Source: Actinia tenebrosa
Lineage: Eukaryota; Cnidaria; Anthozoa; Actiniaria; Actiniidae
NCBI RefSeq assembly: GCF_009602425.1
Contig: NW_022260168.1
Span: 167,576-231,575, forward strand
Direction of reading: 5' to 3'
DNA: 64,000 nucleotides
Each line of letters opens with the position of its first letter. Positions within the stretch are counted from its first letter, which is position 1. Under the pieces are notes generated by a model. It saw only the letters and a program-made list of their open reading frames with translations. It ran no database searches and was not told where the DNA came from. This document shows, one piece after another, positions 12,040-24,821 of this stretch. The position numbers and the translations under genes are program-made.

Positions 12040-12210
12040 ATTTTTACAGAGGGAGGAACTTTACCGGAGAAAAACCCTCGAAGCACAGGAGAGAATCATC
12101 AGGCAACTCTACCCACACACACGACACCGAGTCCGGGAATCGAGCTCGGGTAGCACTAGGGAGAGGCGAACGCTCTCACCTCTATATACCCTACCCGCCG
12201 TGATTCTGAA
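12040..12210 (-). mobile_element. tRNA-derived SINE-like copy, minus orientation
   Basis: On the minus strand, AGAGGTGAGAGCGTTCGCCT resembles a tRNA D arm/A box and GAGCTCGATTCCCGG a B box. They are followed by GAGGGTTTTTCTCCGGTAAA and GTTCCTCCCTCTGT, a core typical of metazoan SINEs. Exact ends and target duplications were not resolved. Confidence 0.7.
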
Positions 12211-12897
12211 GACAGGTGCAACATCATTATGCCGTGTGTCCGTGTGACGCGCCGTCTTGAACTTACATGACCCATGCAATACTTTAGCTCCATTTTCAGA
12301 TCAGAGCTCAGTCTAGCAACGACATGACATACAAACACATGCAAATCTATTTTAATCACTTAATTTTATTATTCAGTATAGTCAAATATAACAATTTTGA
12401 AAACTATTAGTGACTTCGTTAATCCATCCGCCAAATCTTAGTTTCAATCGTAGCACCGACTGGTGTTTTAGAGGGACGCGGGTCGACTGGGCTAACGGAT
12501 CGATATGTGGTACAAGTTCAGTATATTAGTCATTGATTCTGATGGTATATAACACGCCTTCTTTTTCTACTGGTATATCCTAGTAGTATACTAAGTGAAA
12601 TTAATAGCTTCATAGCTCTCTCTGTGTCTGCATTTTTTAACACCACACTCTGACACCTCACTATGCCCAAACCTTCTCCCCAATTTCCATGCATGAAGTT
12701 GTCAGGAACGCGAAAACTGACGGAGTGGGCCCAACTTCAGATCAACGCACCTCCTACCCGTCTACTGACGTAACAGTTTTGAGTTCCTCATTGTTGGTTA
12801 TTTAAATCATTCTTTTACCATGAATATGGGCATACATGGTTCTTTCCATTTACGTTAATCTACGTTGAATCTTTTATAAAGCCGTCACCGCGTACAT

Positions 12898-13053
12898 TAG
12901 TTCTATGTATTTAGTTTGCACGGGTAATTCAGAAACCTTGCTGTAAAGTAAGTAATATAATGCACAAGTACCCGTACTTACGCAATACCGCTTACTTTAC
13001 AATTTTATAGCAGACTTTCTGAATTACCTGTGCAAATTAAATGCATAGAACTA
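12898..13053. mobile_element. Near-palindromic foldback MITE, possible TA target site
   Basis: Arms TAGTTCTATGTATTTAGTTT onward (from 12898) and the mirrored stretch ending CATAGAACTA (13053) pair over about 65 bp each, leaving a short loop around 12965-12990. Ends beginning in TA would fit a Tc1/mariner-type target, which is inferred. Confidence 0.75.
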
Positions 13054-13291
13054 TAATCTACGTACGTTNGTGGTTATGGTTGATATTGCGGCCTTTGCAT
13101 GGGACAAAAGTTGTAAGAATTATTGCAACAAATAAAATCACAGCAATCAAAGTTGAAAATGATGCATTCACTTCGCTGAACACAAAATCATATAGGCATT
13201 GAGGAAAAAAATTCGCATTAAATCGATTCACAAGTCTCGTCTTTCTCTCTGATTGTTAAAATCATAATCTTTACGTCGGCAATCGTTGGGG

Positions 13292-15151
13292 AAAAAACTG
13301 CAATCGCAGAAATAACGTACTTCTGATCCGTAGCAGTTATAAGCCTTTCAGATGACAAAGCATATGGTTCTTATTGATTCGCCATGTCTAGTGTAGAAAG
13401 AGCTATAAAGGAAATGAACGCGACGGGTGTGAGGATTGCCGTCCACTAAACCATAAGGGTTGAATAGCCGTCAAAGTAGCATGAATTAACAGAGGCACGG
13501 CAAGCGCTTCGTAAGTCTATTGAGTTGAATTATGTTGATATTAAACTCCAAGGGGACCAAATGCATATTATGTAAGATGACTTCGCTGAGTTTGATTCAA
13601 AGGTATACTTGCAAAGATTCGATCATACCATAAAAATGCATCCATGCATTCCACTTAGGAAAAGTGAAACACTAGCTAAGCAGTCTTCGTTTTTTCGTTT
13701 TTTCATGTTTAAAACAGTTTATCATCGGANAACTTTGTCCTTACCCTCGACGATACAATATGTTTTAGGTAGTAGCGCGTGTTCACTGTTAACTGAGCTA
13801 CTATAGCACTATACCAATTAGTCGTCGTAAAATATTTCCCTGGAATCGTACACGCGTCTCTCGGAATACCGGGTGTCCTGAAGATAAATTCGTATTCCTG
13901 TTAATACTCTGACTATTTTATATGTCTTGGACGTCAGCGTGGCTAGATCTACAGTGACAAGAAGCTAAGACAGTACGTTTGTTTAAATTCAATGACGCAA
14001 ATCAGAAGTTATACTGGACAGCTGGTCGGCACTGCGCTTACGATCATAAATAGAATCATTATGTTCTAGTGTCCCGAGATACGCGAAGCAGGTGATTTTG
14101 AGCTTAGCTAGACTTCAAAGAGGATTTAGATATTGATGAGTTTCGATGCGCTGTATCGGACATTTGATATTAAAATATCCGATGAGCGAAAGTGAAATAT
14201 TCAGAATTCTGCTCTCCGTAANAAAAAACTGCAATCGCAGAAATAACGTACTTCTGATCCGTAGCAGTTATAAGCCTTTCAGATGACAAAGCATATGGTT
14301 CTTATTGATTCGCCATGTCTAGTGTAGAAAGAGCTATAAAGGAAATGAACGCGACGGGTGTGAGGATTGCCGTCCACTAAACCATAAGGGTTGAATAGCC
14401 GTCAAGGTAGCATGAATTAACAGAGGCACGGCAAGCGCTTCGTAAGTCTATTGAGTTGAATTATGTTGATATTAAACTCCAAGGGGACCAAATGCAGATT
14501 ATATAAGATGACTTCGCTGAGTTTAATTCAAAGGTATACTTGCAAAGATTCGATCGTACCATAAAAATGCATCCATGCATTCCACTTAGGAAAAGTGAAG
14601 CACTAGCTAAGCAGTCTTCGTTTTTTCGTTTTTCATGTTTAAAACAGTTTATCATCGGAAAACTTTGTCCTTACCCTCGACGATACAATATGTTTTAGGC
14701 AGTAGCGCGTGTTCACTGTTAACTGAGCTACTATAGCACTATACCAATTAGTCGTCGTAAAATATATCGCTGGAATCGTACACGCGTCTCTCGGAATACC
14801 GGGTGTCCTGAAGATAAATTTGTATTCCTGTTAATACTCTGACTATTTTATATGTCTTGGACGTCAGCGTGGCTAGATCTACAGTGACAAGAAGCTAAGA
14901 CAGTACGTTTGTTTAAATTCAATGACGCAAATCAGAAGTTATACTGGACAGCTGGTCGGCACTGCGCTTACGATCATAAATAGAATCATTATGTTCTAGT
15001 GTCCCGAGATACGCGAAGCAGGTGATTTTGAGCTTAGCTAGACTTCAAAGAGGATTTAGATATTGATGAGTTTCGATGCGCTGTATCGGACATTTGATAT
15101 TAAAATATCCGATGAGCGAAAGTGAAATATTCAGAATTCTGCTCTCCGTAA
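13292..15151. repeat. 931-bp direct tandem duplication, about 99% identical
   Basis: Copy 1 (13292-14221) and copy 2 (14223-15151) start with AAAAAACTGCAATCGCAG and end with CAGAATTCTGCTCTCCGTA. By eye about ten single-base differences and one 1-bp indel separate them. A lone n sits exactly at the junction (14222). No coding content was recognised. It is either a recent duplication or two haplotypes joined head to tail by the assembler. Confidence 0.9.
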
Positions 15152-17726
15152 GGTCAGGCTTCACTTCCCCGTTTGACTCCAGTGAGAGGAATGCTAAGTC
15201 GAAGCTGAATTAATTTAATTTAATTTTGATTAAAGAAAAAAGCTTTTACTGAAAGCATTTCAAAAAAGAAATACACTTGAGTTTTCTTTAGTTTTCTTTG
15301 CAGTCTCACAGGATTAGACCGTAGGCATTGGCGCAGAAGTTGACTGGACCACAGCTCAGCCATTAATCACTTCATTAGTTTCGTTTGCAAAAAATATAAG
15401 AGCGAGGTAAAACCTAAATATTTATCGGCCACATAACTCCATTTTAGGTCTAGCTCTATTCAAAATGATGATACGGTGTTGAGACGGAGGCACTTCCTTA
15501 TTTGGTTCCTGTACGTACGCTTGAGCTAGTGACATCCTCACACGATTGACTTACCCGTTTATAGTCCNATGTCCAACCGATGTGAAATGTTTCTTAGCTA
15601 CCTCTTAAACGCTAGCAAATTCTTATTTGATGGGGGATTTTTTTAATCAAAAAATCTAAAGATAAACTACACCTTTCGTAGAATTCTTGGAATATCAAAA
15701 GGGAAAACTCTTTGTTCTAGTGAATATATCATGCATCAGCGACAAAGTTCACTTTCAGTGGAATTTGAAAGCGTACATGATGTAACGGACTGTCCCACGC
15801 AAAATAAATAGCTTTAAACTTCCTTTTCATTGAATTCCCTTTTTTATAAAGGAAAACAAAGTTTCTAATTCAAGAAATTTAGCGAAGAATTCACCGATCG
15901 TTACAGGTATTCAAATGATGTGAATCATTTTGCTTTCGGGAACACGGAAGTATCGTGTTGGTTTTCAAAAGGACACTATCTAAATTGCTAAATCAAGCTA
16001 GATCATTAATCTTCGTTACAGCTTATCATGATGAGACATTGAGTACTTTTACTGTTTCGTACTTGACTTCTTACTATATCAGTATCACTAGTACTTTGGC
16101 TGGGACTTTAAGAAAGGTTTCTCAAGCAAGTCACAGACGCGGGTCAGACTTCGTACCAACAGGCCAGTCGGCAACTCCTATATACCTTCCAAGCAACAAA
16201 AAGGTCTTAAAACTCATATATTTACAAAATATGTTTATTTCTTAACAATTGAGCATTACATTTTATAACTTTATAGAGAGATTAAGCATGTGATAGGTGG
16301 CAGGGTTTATATGAGAGTTATTTTTAGTTCCAGTCCGGATCCTTTGACGTGTGATAAAATAATTACTCAGCACTTACAGCCTCGTTCTGAGCGTCTATAC
16401 CGCAAAGGCTTCTGGGTGCAGTGGGTTTCGTAGGCCAAAACAGCTTGTTGAAAAGGGGTTTCTACGCAAAATATCTCAACAAAAAGAGACGAATTTCCCG
16501 GTTTTTTTCGCTAGGGCATATTAATATTGGCAGGTAAGGGTTTTTTTGTGTTAGTGAGGTCGATCGGAGCGGACACGCTGGGAGTTGGACTGAGTCTGTT
16601 TGTCCGAGGTCGATCTGGCGTAATGTATTCAGCGTGTACATGGCGCCATCGGCCGAAATCTAAACCTGATTTTCTTTGCCTTTTGATCCCTCGAAGGAAG
16701 CCTGATTTTTTATCTTCTGATGTAAGGAGGAGTGGTTATGTCTTGTCCTTTGATTTAGCTTGTGGGCGATTTTCTTATGGTGTTGTGAGTGGCGTTCCAA
16801 CACCCTGATCCCGATTAAGTGGGAACCGCTAGTGTTGAAGGGTACAGTTTTCCAACTTCAAAGACAGGCTTGTCTGCAGCGAAATACGCCTTGAGATTAT
16901 CGATAAATAGCTTCAAAATCAGACGAGAATCCGTAGCAAGACCTTCGCCGTGTATTTTCAAGAGTAGCAGGTGTGAAGGAAATGCTGAAAACTAGAAAGT
17001 CGACCAAGTCGAGCGCTATTTCGTATTTCCTCAGAATTGACGTAATTGTCGCGCCTTTTTTCGGTGGAACGGGACAGGACGGTTCTTGTAGTTAATTCGT
17101 TTAAGTTATTCGTTCAAGCATCTGTTTAATATTACCTTGTTTTGGTCTCGTTCTCTTCCTCTAAGCGTTTCAGCCCGTCTTAATTATCTCGTCGTTTGTT
17201 TGCAAATATCTGGAATTCCACATTACTATTATCTTAGCTTAGTGAAGTACAAAGATTTGCAGTGGATTATAGTGCGATATTTTGGTATATTTTTAGTTAA
17301 TATGTGACACAATTTAATAACAAGACCATGATAATTAATACTGTGAGACTCCTTATTTAGTATTCTTCAGTTCTCCAAATATTTGCTGCACCCCTACTCC
17401 ACCCCTCTTTTCCCCTCTTCGCCCAGACATGCAATTTTGCATTTGTAACCCTAATATAATGTATTTTATTCAATACTTATATAAAATTTCACATTTTTTC
17501 TCTATTTTTTTCTCCAGTGCCTATTTATGTGGATATAATAAATTCCTTCAAAACTGTTTCATTTCCTGAAGAAAAAAATTCTTCCAATCAGAATTTTTTA
17601 CAAGATGAAAGTGTAATAGTCATGCGAGTCATCCAAGTGAAGAAAGTTGCATATTGGTAAACTTGGTAATTTGATCTAAACAAGCTCTCTGGACAGTCAT
17701 TTGTAAACTTTCACCCAAAAGAAAAG
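15152..17726. other. Gene-less stretch upstream of BAHD1; possible 5'UTR acceptor
   Basis: No coding exon was recognised. TTTTTTTCTCCAG at about 17506-17518 is a good splice acceptor about 210 bp before the BAHD1 start codon, so a non-coding first exon may lie further left. A 93-residue frame at 16527-16808 shows no family features. Confidence 0.45.
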
Positions 17727-20700
17727 ATGGAAGTAGCAAAAAGAAAGCCTAGAAGCTCAAAGGTTGATGACCCAAACTTTGAGGTGGATGGTTGTGACGG
17801 CAAATTGCCGAAACGTAGAGGAAGAGCAAGGATGTCCAGTTCATTGCTCGATAGACTTGCTCCAACTCCTGGCTTCGTAGACAAACCAAGTGTGGATGTT
17901 GATATTGGATCCTTAGCAAGACGAAGGACCCCAAGAATGGCAAGTCTCAATGCAGCAGCAAAAGTTAACTTGTTTTTTGAACCTGCAAGCCCGATAGCAG
18001 GGCGCAGCGATACTCATCATCAATCTCGTAGAATGTCAAAGGGTTCTTCAGACAAAGACTATGATGGTGGATTAAGGAATGGGAGTACTTCATACGATGA
18101 TAATTTGTTTGAAAATGATGAATGTGTTTTACAGGAAATTTCATCAACATCTGATGGCTATTTAACCTTTGAATCACTAGCCACCATAGAAAAACAAGAA
18201 AATATTCAATATATTTCAAAGGGTAAAGAGATTTTGGTTGAAAATGGAAGGCCTGAAGGCCCAAAAATAGGACAGAAACGTAAATTGGAGGCTGCAGATT
18301 CGACTTCTGAGGGAACAGTAAAAAGAGGACGCAAAAAATTTGACATCAATAACATGCTTTATGAGAGAGAACAGCAGCTAGAAATGGAATGTGATACCAC
18401 CACTGATGCTAATATTAAAACTATGGTAGATGCTTGTATACAAGTTGATTTACCTCGACCACCACAGTTAAAGCATATCCGAGTGCTCTCTGTTCCCATA
18501 AAAGGCCAGATTTATACCCAGTCTGGTTCTATTCCATTCACAAAAAGTCATTTGATAGCTCCAGGGGCTCCTCCACGGCCACCAGTTGAGCATACAATCA
18601 GCAAGAAGGCATCCACAAAGCGCACAGCAAGCTTGAATGCCCAAGCAATGCTGAATGCCATGATGGCCAAAGATGGGCCCCTGCATAAAATGAAAAATGC
18701 TAGTAATCTTTTGATACCTCATGCCAAGAACAGCAAATCCAGCAAAGAAAACATTGCCACCAAAAACTCTCAGAACTTAGTCAATGTTCCTCCGCTTCGC
18801 ATCCCAAAAATCAACTTCGCAGCCACCTCTACTTCGAATTTTAGCCTAGGACGTCACAGACCAACTGGTAACCCGGTCAAGAATATTTACTTGAAAAGCT
18901 TAAATATGCAGCTTGAAAAATTGCAAGCTGAACGAGCAAAAGATCCATGGAAACAAAAGGTGTGTATTGTAAAAGTTCATATATAATTTATTTAAATAAT
19001 TGAGCCAACAACAATAAAATTTTATAAATATATGTAACCTGTTTATTTTAAACATTAAAATTTGTGGTTCACAGTAATATAGAATCCATTCCTCAACTAA
19101 GTCATTTGCCATATTTTCTTCAGTCGTTCTAAATATTCCATTCAGAATGATGAGAAATTTCCTCTATCTTGAAACAGTAACATAGCACTTTCAGAATAGT
19201 TTTTTAATGATTTGTATTTGTCCTAGGAAGTTATGACTCTTGAAAGAGTGGAAAACTAGAGTTCTAAGGCTTTGAGACTGTCAAATTTTTTTTTGTTTTG
19301 AAATATATTAAATGTGAATCACAAGCTAAAATTGTGAAGGTGCTTCCTAAAATCCTCACTTTTCTTTTCTTCTCTCACTACTTTTATTTTACTACAAAAT
19401 TTTTCAAAAATTCAGACTACTTACAGATACATTTGTATGTATTCATAATAAGTAACACAAAGATGCAATAATGTAATTAATTCAAAAAAATCCTAACATA
19501 GTAGAGACTTTATTTACTTTATTGTAACATCTATACCTAAAAATTTGGAAAGGAATTGTTTTTTCACCTGAAGTCACTCATAATTTGCACCCCAAAAAAA
19601 TTCATTAAACTGTTACCATGCAACCACAGCTCCTTTCCCTGCAGCTTAAAAGAAGCCTAGTTATGATTATAATAAATGTTTAATGTCTGTAAGTGAATCT
19701 GGATGTGGCAGTATAGCATTTTAAAAGGATGAAAAGGTTATAACAATATTGTTTAAAACACGAAATACATGGAAATTAAATATTTTTTGCAATATTTTCA
19801 CTTCTCTGTTGCCTCATGAAAATAGTCTTTTATCCATAGCAACTATTATTTTAATTGCTATTATTTTAATTGCTGAATTTGTTTGTATTGCATACTGAGT
19901 TTCTTTCTTTACAATTAGGATTAAAAGTATTTTTGTTTTGTTCTAGAGAACCAATGGATGGACATATCATGGTGAACCTCTTGATAAACCATATTGCTAT
20001 ATGGTAAGTAACTTATTTTAAGTTATCCTGATCTTATCTGTGAGATATTGGAAAAGATTTGAAATAAGAATAAGAAAAGAAAAAAGAGTAAGCTAGTGAA
20101 GAAAATCAGACAAAAAACTGATTTTAAATGTATTTATTTTTTAGTCAATCCTTCAAACTTTTAACATCAGTCCTTAGTGTATATATATATGAAAACCTTA
20201 ATGCATTTTCACTCTCAAATATGAAGAGGTTTTCTTGTGCTAAATAAAAAATCTTTCTCATATTTTTGGTGAAACCATGAAGTTTACTTCAAAAGATGTG
20301 AATATGGATCAGTTTGAAATTTGTACAACCTTGATCAAAGACTCATTTATTATGGATTATAGCCTCATTTTTGAGCATCACAATATTCACAAATACCAAC
20401 AGTAAAGTAAAGAATGCACAACTTCAAAAAATACAAATAAATTCTTTAATTGCCTGGAACACATTGAATATTCATCATAATGTACTGAATGCACAACATC
20501 CTGTGTACTTTATATTTAAACCATGCTGAAAATGCAAGCCCCAATTTTGGGCTTTTACACAGACTGTACGGAATTTTAATGAATTAGGTTTTCCACTGGA
20601 GTACAATTTATTGGTATTGAGGCTTTTGCACCATCACGATGGCAGTTACATGAGGCACAGCAATAGAGTTTTTCCTCCTGGGAAAATGAATTCTTTCTCA

Positions 20701-23700
20701 TGTAAATCAGATTATACTGCAGGGTCCGAAATTAACTTTTGAGCTAAGTGATCCTTTGGACAACCATGTTCTAATTCGTAGGCGTCCAGAGCAAAACTTA
20801 GGAGTCCCACTTGGACACCATTTTGTAGAGCCTGAATGACAATGGTCAGCGGTTAGCTATAGTGCAGAAGATGCAATCAAATTTGTCAGCGGTATTCAAT
20901 GGCTTCCGATGAATGCGTTATCTCGAATTTTTGAAAGTTTATCAGTTGAAAAATGAATTTTCTAGGTTTTACAAGCAAACAGAAGAAATATAATTTAGAA
21001 TTATATTCAGACTTTATGGAATCTTTTATTTTTATCTTAAAAGAAAACACCTTGGCAAAACGTAGGTCGTCAGAAGGACAAACACATTCCAAAATCTAGT
21101 CGTCATTTGCAAATTTTATTNGTCCCTGACAACTGGACGACCGCTTATTTTGGACCCTGTACTGTATTCAATAAATTATTGTTACTGCCTTATGTCATTG
21201 CTGCCATCACGTGATGTTGCAAAGCCTCTATAAGAGACATTCATATCATGTAGACATTAAGGTGGAAAACTAGTGAAAACTAGTGTAAACATGTAGACAT
21301 TAATGTTGTTGTTTTTTTTTCAGGATGACAAGATAGTTATAAGGCATTACTACAGTGGCATTCAGCGTGGTGATGAGATCATCAATGTAAGAGACTCAGT
21401 TCTTCTTAAAGCTGGTACGAGACGAAAAGATCAACCTTTTGTTGCCAGAGTTTCAGGATTGTGGGAAGAACATGATGGTATGTGGAACTTTTAATTTTGT
21501 CCCACGAAATTTGAAGTTCTGGTTAATTTATAAGCTTATACTGTTTGTTAAGCAATATTAATACTTGAGGGAATAAAATGGCTGTGAATCATTCCTAAGG
21601 GAATAAAAGTGGCAGCCATGTTGGATGGTGTTCACTATAGGTGGTTTGTAATCATTCCTAAGGGAATAAAAGTGGCAGTCATGTTAGATGATGTTCACTA
21701 TAGGTGGTTTGTAATCATTCCTANNNNNNNNNNNNNNNNNNNNNNNNNNNNNNNNNNNNNNNNNNNNNNNNNNNNNNNNNNNNNNNNNNNNNNNNNNNNN
21801 NNNNNNNNNNNNNNNNNNNNNNNNNNNNNNNNNNNNNNNNNNNNNNNNNNNNNNNNNNNNNNNNNNNNNNNNNNNNNNNNNNNNNNNNNNNNNNNNNNNN
21901 NNNNNNNNNNNNNNNNNNNNNNNNNNNNNNNNNCAGCCATGTTGGATGGTGTTCACTATAGGTGGTTTGTAATCATTCCTAAGGGAATAAGTGGCAGCCA
22001 TGTTGGATGATGTTCACTATAGGTGGCTTGTAATCATTCCTAAGGGAATAAAAGTGGCAGCCATGTTGGATGGTGTTCACTATAGGTGGTTTGTAATCAT
22101 TCCTAAGAGAATAAAAATGGCAGCCATTATGGATGGTGTTCACTATAGGTGGCTTGTAATCATTCCTAAGAGAATAAAAGTGGCAGCCATTATGGATGGT
22201 GTTAACTATAGGTGGTTTGTAATCATTCCTAAGGGAATAAAAGTGGCAGCCACGTTAGATGATGTTCACTATAGGTGGTTTGTAGTCATTCCTAAGAGAG
22301 TAAAAGTGGCAGCCATGTTGGGTGATGTTCACTATACAGTGTAGGTGGTTTGGAATCATTTGTCTTGTGTTTGCAATCTTGTTGGCCTTCATTTCAAATA
22401 TATATTATAATTCTTAGGAAGTTTTTATTGTGAAATATCTATTTTGTCAAACAAACCTTGCCATGAGTTCTGTTTAATGATCCATGTACTAATCTTTGGA
22501 TAATACTTTACAAACAGTGACTTGCGTCATTGCGTGACCTCTCATACAACTTAAAAATAATGCAAATAATAAATTACGTCATTCCATGCATGACCTCTCA
22601 AAGTGCAGCCATTATATCCTCAATGCATTGGTGATTTTACTAGCTCTGATAAAACAATTTAAAAAAAACAATAGACATAACACTATTTTGAACGATTTAG
22701 TGTAAAATAAATCTACAAATTTAGTTACTGTTTCACAGAATGCAGATAAAGGACAAAAATTGGTTGTACAATGTATTTTGTATGTTCTAATGATTTTGAT
22801 AAATGAACACTATACTCTTCCCTATCATTTGGAATGGCATATGACTTGAAAGATAAGGCACTTGATATATTATTTGGAACTTTCATTGTCTAGCAACCAA
22901 TAAGAAACAGGTTTTTTTGAATATAAAATCCTGAGACTGAATCTTGAAACACATACATGAACTGTAAAGTAAAAGTAGTTTTTCAGCTTTTTTTCTTGGT
23001 GCATTTTTGGTGCATTTTATTTCCCTGTACAGAATAATAGAACAAAATAATAATGCTTACTGTTGTTTGAGTGGGTTTGTCTAGCTGCCTTTTTCTTAAA
23101 AAGACTTATGTAAACACCTTAAAAAGTCCTGATTACATAGTGATTCTGATCAAGTCTATTTAATGTCTTAACTGTATAATTTATGTTTGTTGTCTTTAGG
23201 TCCCAATGCTGGTGAAATGATGATGAGTGTGTTTTGGTATTACAGACCAGAACAAACTGAAGTTGGTAGACTGCCACATGTCCATGGAGAGGTGAGTAGC
23301 ATTTGTAACTGGTTTGTGTGATAATGTCCAATTAGAGCAAAGAAACCTGCCTAAATAGACCTCTTTACCTTGGGCGTAAGGTTTTCTCATTTCATATCGT
23401 GTGTCATTCGCTTGAGAATAAGATTTGTTGTTTCACTTGTATCCATATTCATGTGTCTTCTCACGTGCAACCGTTAAACAAAGAAATGATACTCTAGGGA
23501 ATGACACGTGGTCTTGAGAATAAGATTCTTTGTTTGAGTTGTATCCATATTCATGTGTCTTCTCACGTGCAACCATTAAACACACAAATGATACTGAAAT
23601 GACACGTCGTCTGAAATGCCAAGGTTAAGAGGTCTATTTGCAAAAATGCAAATATTTTATTTGTTCGTTAATATATTCAATTGTGCAAGATATTTATTGA

Positions 23701-24821
23701 TATTTTTAAGCTAAAAAAATGCCCTGAACATTAATTTGCATCAATTTTTAAATCTCTTTTGATATATACTGCAGCATAAAATTCATTTTTAACTGATATA
23801 GTGTCTTTTGTGTCTACAGAAAGTAATTCATTACAAAGAGGAAAAACTATACAATTCAGATCTAAAATAGAAAAAAAAAAAAAAAAAAAAAAAGAGATCT
23901 CTCTCTCACTATTTTGATAATATTTTTTGTTTTCTTTAAATTGGGTAGCATATCGCTTTTCACCACTAGCTTTTTGAGCCCTCCCGACATCATCTGAATT
24001 GATTTTGTTTGATGTGTTCTCTCCTATATATGCTGCCAGGGTTTTATTCAGGTTCTCTGGTTTTACGACATTAAAAATCAACTTGTGATTTGATTGTTGT
24101 GTGCATAGAACATTGAGTGTAGCGGCAGTGTGTGTGAGTTAACAACTAGACACTTAAATTATTTTTTCTTCTTCTTTCAAGATGGAGGTAATGGCATCTA
24201 GGCATAAAGATGACAACAGTGTAGCCTGTATCGTTGATAAGTGTTATGTCCTCAGCTATCCAGAGTATTGCAGGTAAGATGACCACATCAAGCAAAGAAG
24301 ACTTAGCGGGGGTAGATTTGGGGACAGCCGAAGCAACCCTCGCCTTTGTTGTATCCTAAGTTTTTGTGTCTGTGGTAGTATTTTGGATTTTAGCCATGTC
24401 CTGACTTTGATCAGCCCAGAGGTTGTTTCAGTGTTCTATCTGTGAGTTGGCCGTGCCCTGACTTAGATCATCCCAGAGGTTGTTTCAGTGTTCTATCTGT
24501 GAGTTGGCCGTGCCCTGACATAGGTCAGCCCAGAGGTTGTTTCAGTGTTCTATCTGTGAGTTAGCCATGCCCTGACTTAGATCATCCCAGAGGTTGTTTC
24601 AGAGTTCAATCAAAGTGATGTTTTGTCTATCTTTCAGATATCGAGCCCAGAACAGACTATTCCAAGAGTCTCGGAGTGTACCATTATCTCCTGTACCACC
24701 GGGTGAATCTACCAAGCCTGGCTCTGTCCCTCCACCCAATACAGATCCATCATTGGTCTTCTTTTGTCGTCAAATTTACGACCACAGAATGGGGAGAATT
24801 ATTAAGAACCCGTGGTACTAG
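17727..24821 (+). CDS. BAHD1: BAHD1-type BAH-domain chromatin protein
   Basis: Nuclear gene-silencing factor; in mammals the C-terminal BAH domain reads H3K27me3 and nucleates repressive chromatin. Six coding exons: 17727-18959, 19947-20003, 21324-21477, 23200-23291, 24182-24273, 24638-24821, all GT/AG with matching phases, giving 603 residues. The large first exon encodes 411 mostly disordered, basic residues with two copies of an ASLNA motif (about 72-76 and 301-305). The BAH domain follows, with [64 protein letters not shown] and, near the end, [20 protein letters not shown]. These align collinearly with human BAHD1. The protein is shorter than human (about 780) mainly in the N-terminal part. 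ATG 17727 opens the long frame in a purine-rich context (AAAGATGG). Introns carry a hAT-like MITE, a 63-bp minisatellite and SINE-like pieces. Confidence 0.93.
20320..20420. repeat. Old fragment related to the AATAGACC foldback family
   Basis: GATCAAAGACTCATTTATTATGG and CCAACAGTAAAGTAAAGAATGC resemble the interior of the elements at 33018-33260 and 58679-58948 (TTACTTTACCGTTGGTATTT on the other strand). Diverged, with no clear ends. Confidence 0.5.
20720..21159. mobile_element. hAT-like non-autonomous element
   Basis: It starts CAGGGTCCGAAATTAAC and ends TTATTTTGGACCCTG, short imperfect inverted ends beginning CAGGG as in many hAT elements. Flanks (TTATACTG and TACTGTAT) are similar but not a clean 8-bp duplication. 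Lies in BAHD1 intron 2. No transposase frame. Confidence 0.65.
21560..22350. repeat. 63-bp minisatellite with an N gap (21724-21933)
   Basis: The unit includes GGAATAAAAGTGGCAGCCAT, GTTGGATGGTGTTCACTATA, GGTGGTTTGTAATCATTCCT. About nine copies are visible around 210 n. The 63-bp period keeps all reading frames in register, which produces misleading frames of up to 117 residues. Located in BAHD1 intron 3. Confidence 0.92.
23354..23639. mobile_element. AATAGACCTC-ended foldback MITE
   Basis: The left end AATAGACCTCTTTACCTTGG and right end CCAAGGTTAAGAGGTCTATT are inverted. The interior holds two direct copies (about 113 bp) containing CATATTCATGTGTCTTCTCA. It lies in BAHD1 intron 4. Related copies are at 37736-37885 and, as fragments, 41320-41350 and 46920-47530. 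Confidence 0.75.
24000..24155 (+). mobile_element. SINE-like fragment just upstream of BAHD1 exon 5
   Basis: GTTGTGTGCATAGAACATTG and AGTGTAGCGGCAGTGTGTGT match the body of the SINE-like copy at 3490-3740 in reverse. The fragment ends about 27 bp before the exon at 24182, so it borders or supplies part of the pyrimidine/acceptor region. Confidence 0.55.
24397..24610. repeat. Tandem array of the 58-bp unit (about 4 copies)
   Basis: Units of the form CCCTGACTTAGATCATCCCA, GAGGTTGTTTCAGTGTTCTA, TCTGTGAGTTGGCCGTG; reverse orientation to the array at 1501-1775. The array ends about 25 bp before the last BAHD1 coding exon. Confidence 0.85.

Noticed and set aside
13609-14655. Small frames on both strands in the two copies of the 931-bp duplication
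   Set aside because: They do not match between copies in frame and have no domain features.
16527-16808. 93-residue frame before BAHD1
   Set aside because: No recognisable family, no splice partners, arginine/serine bias only.
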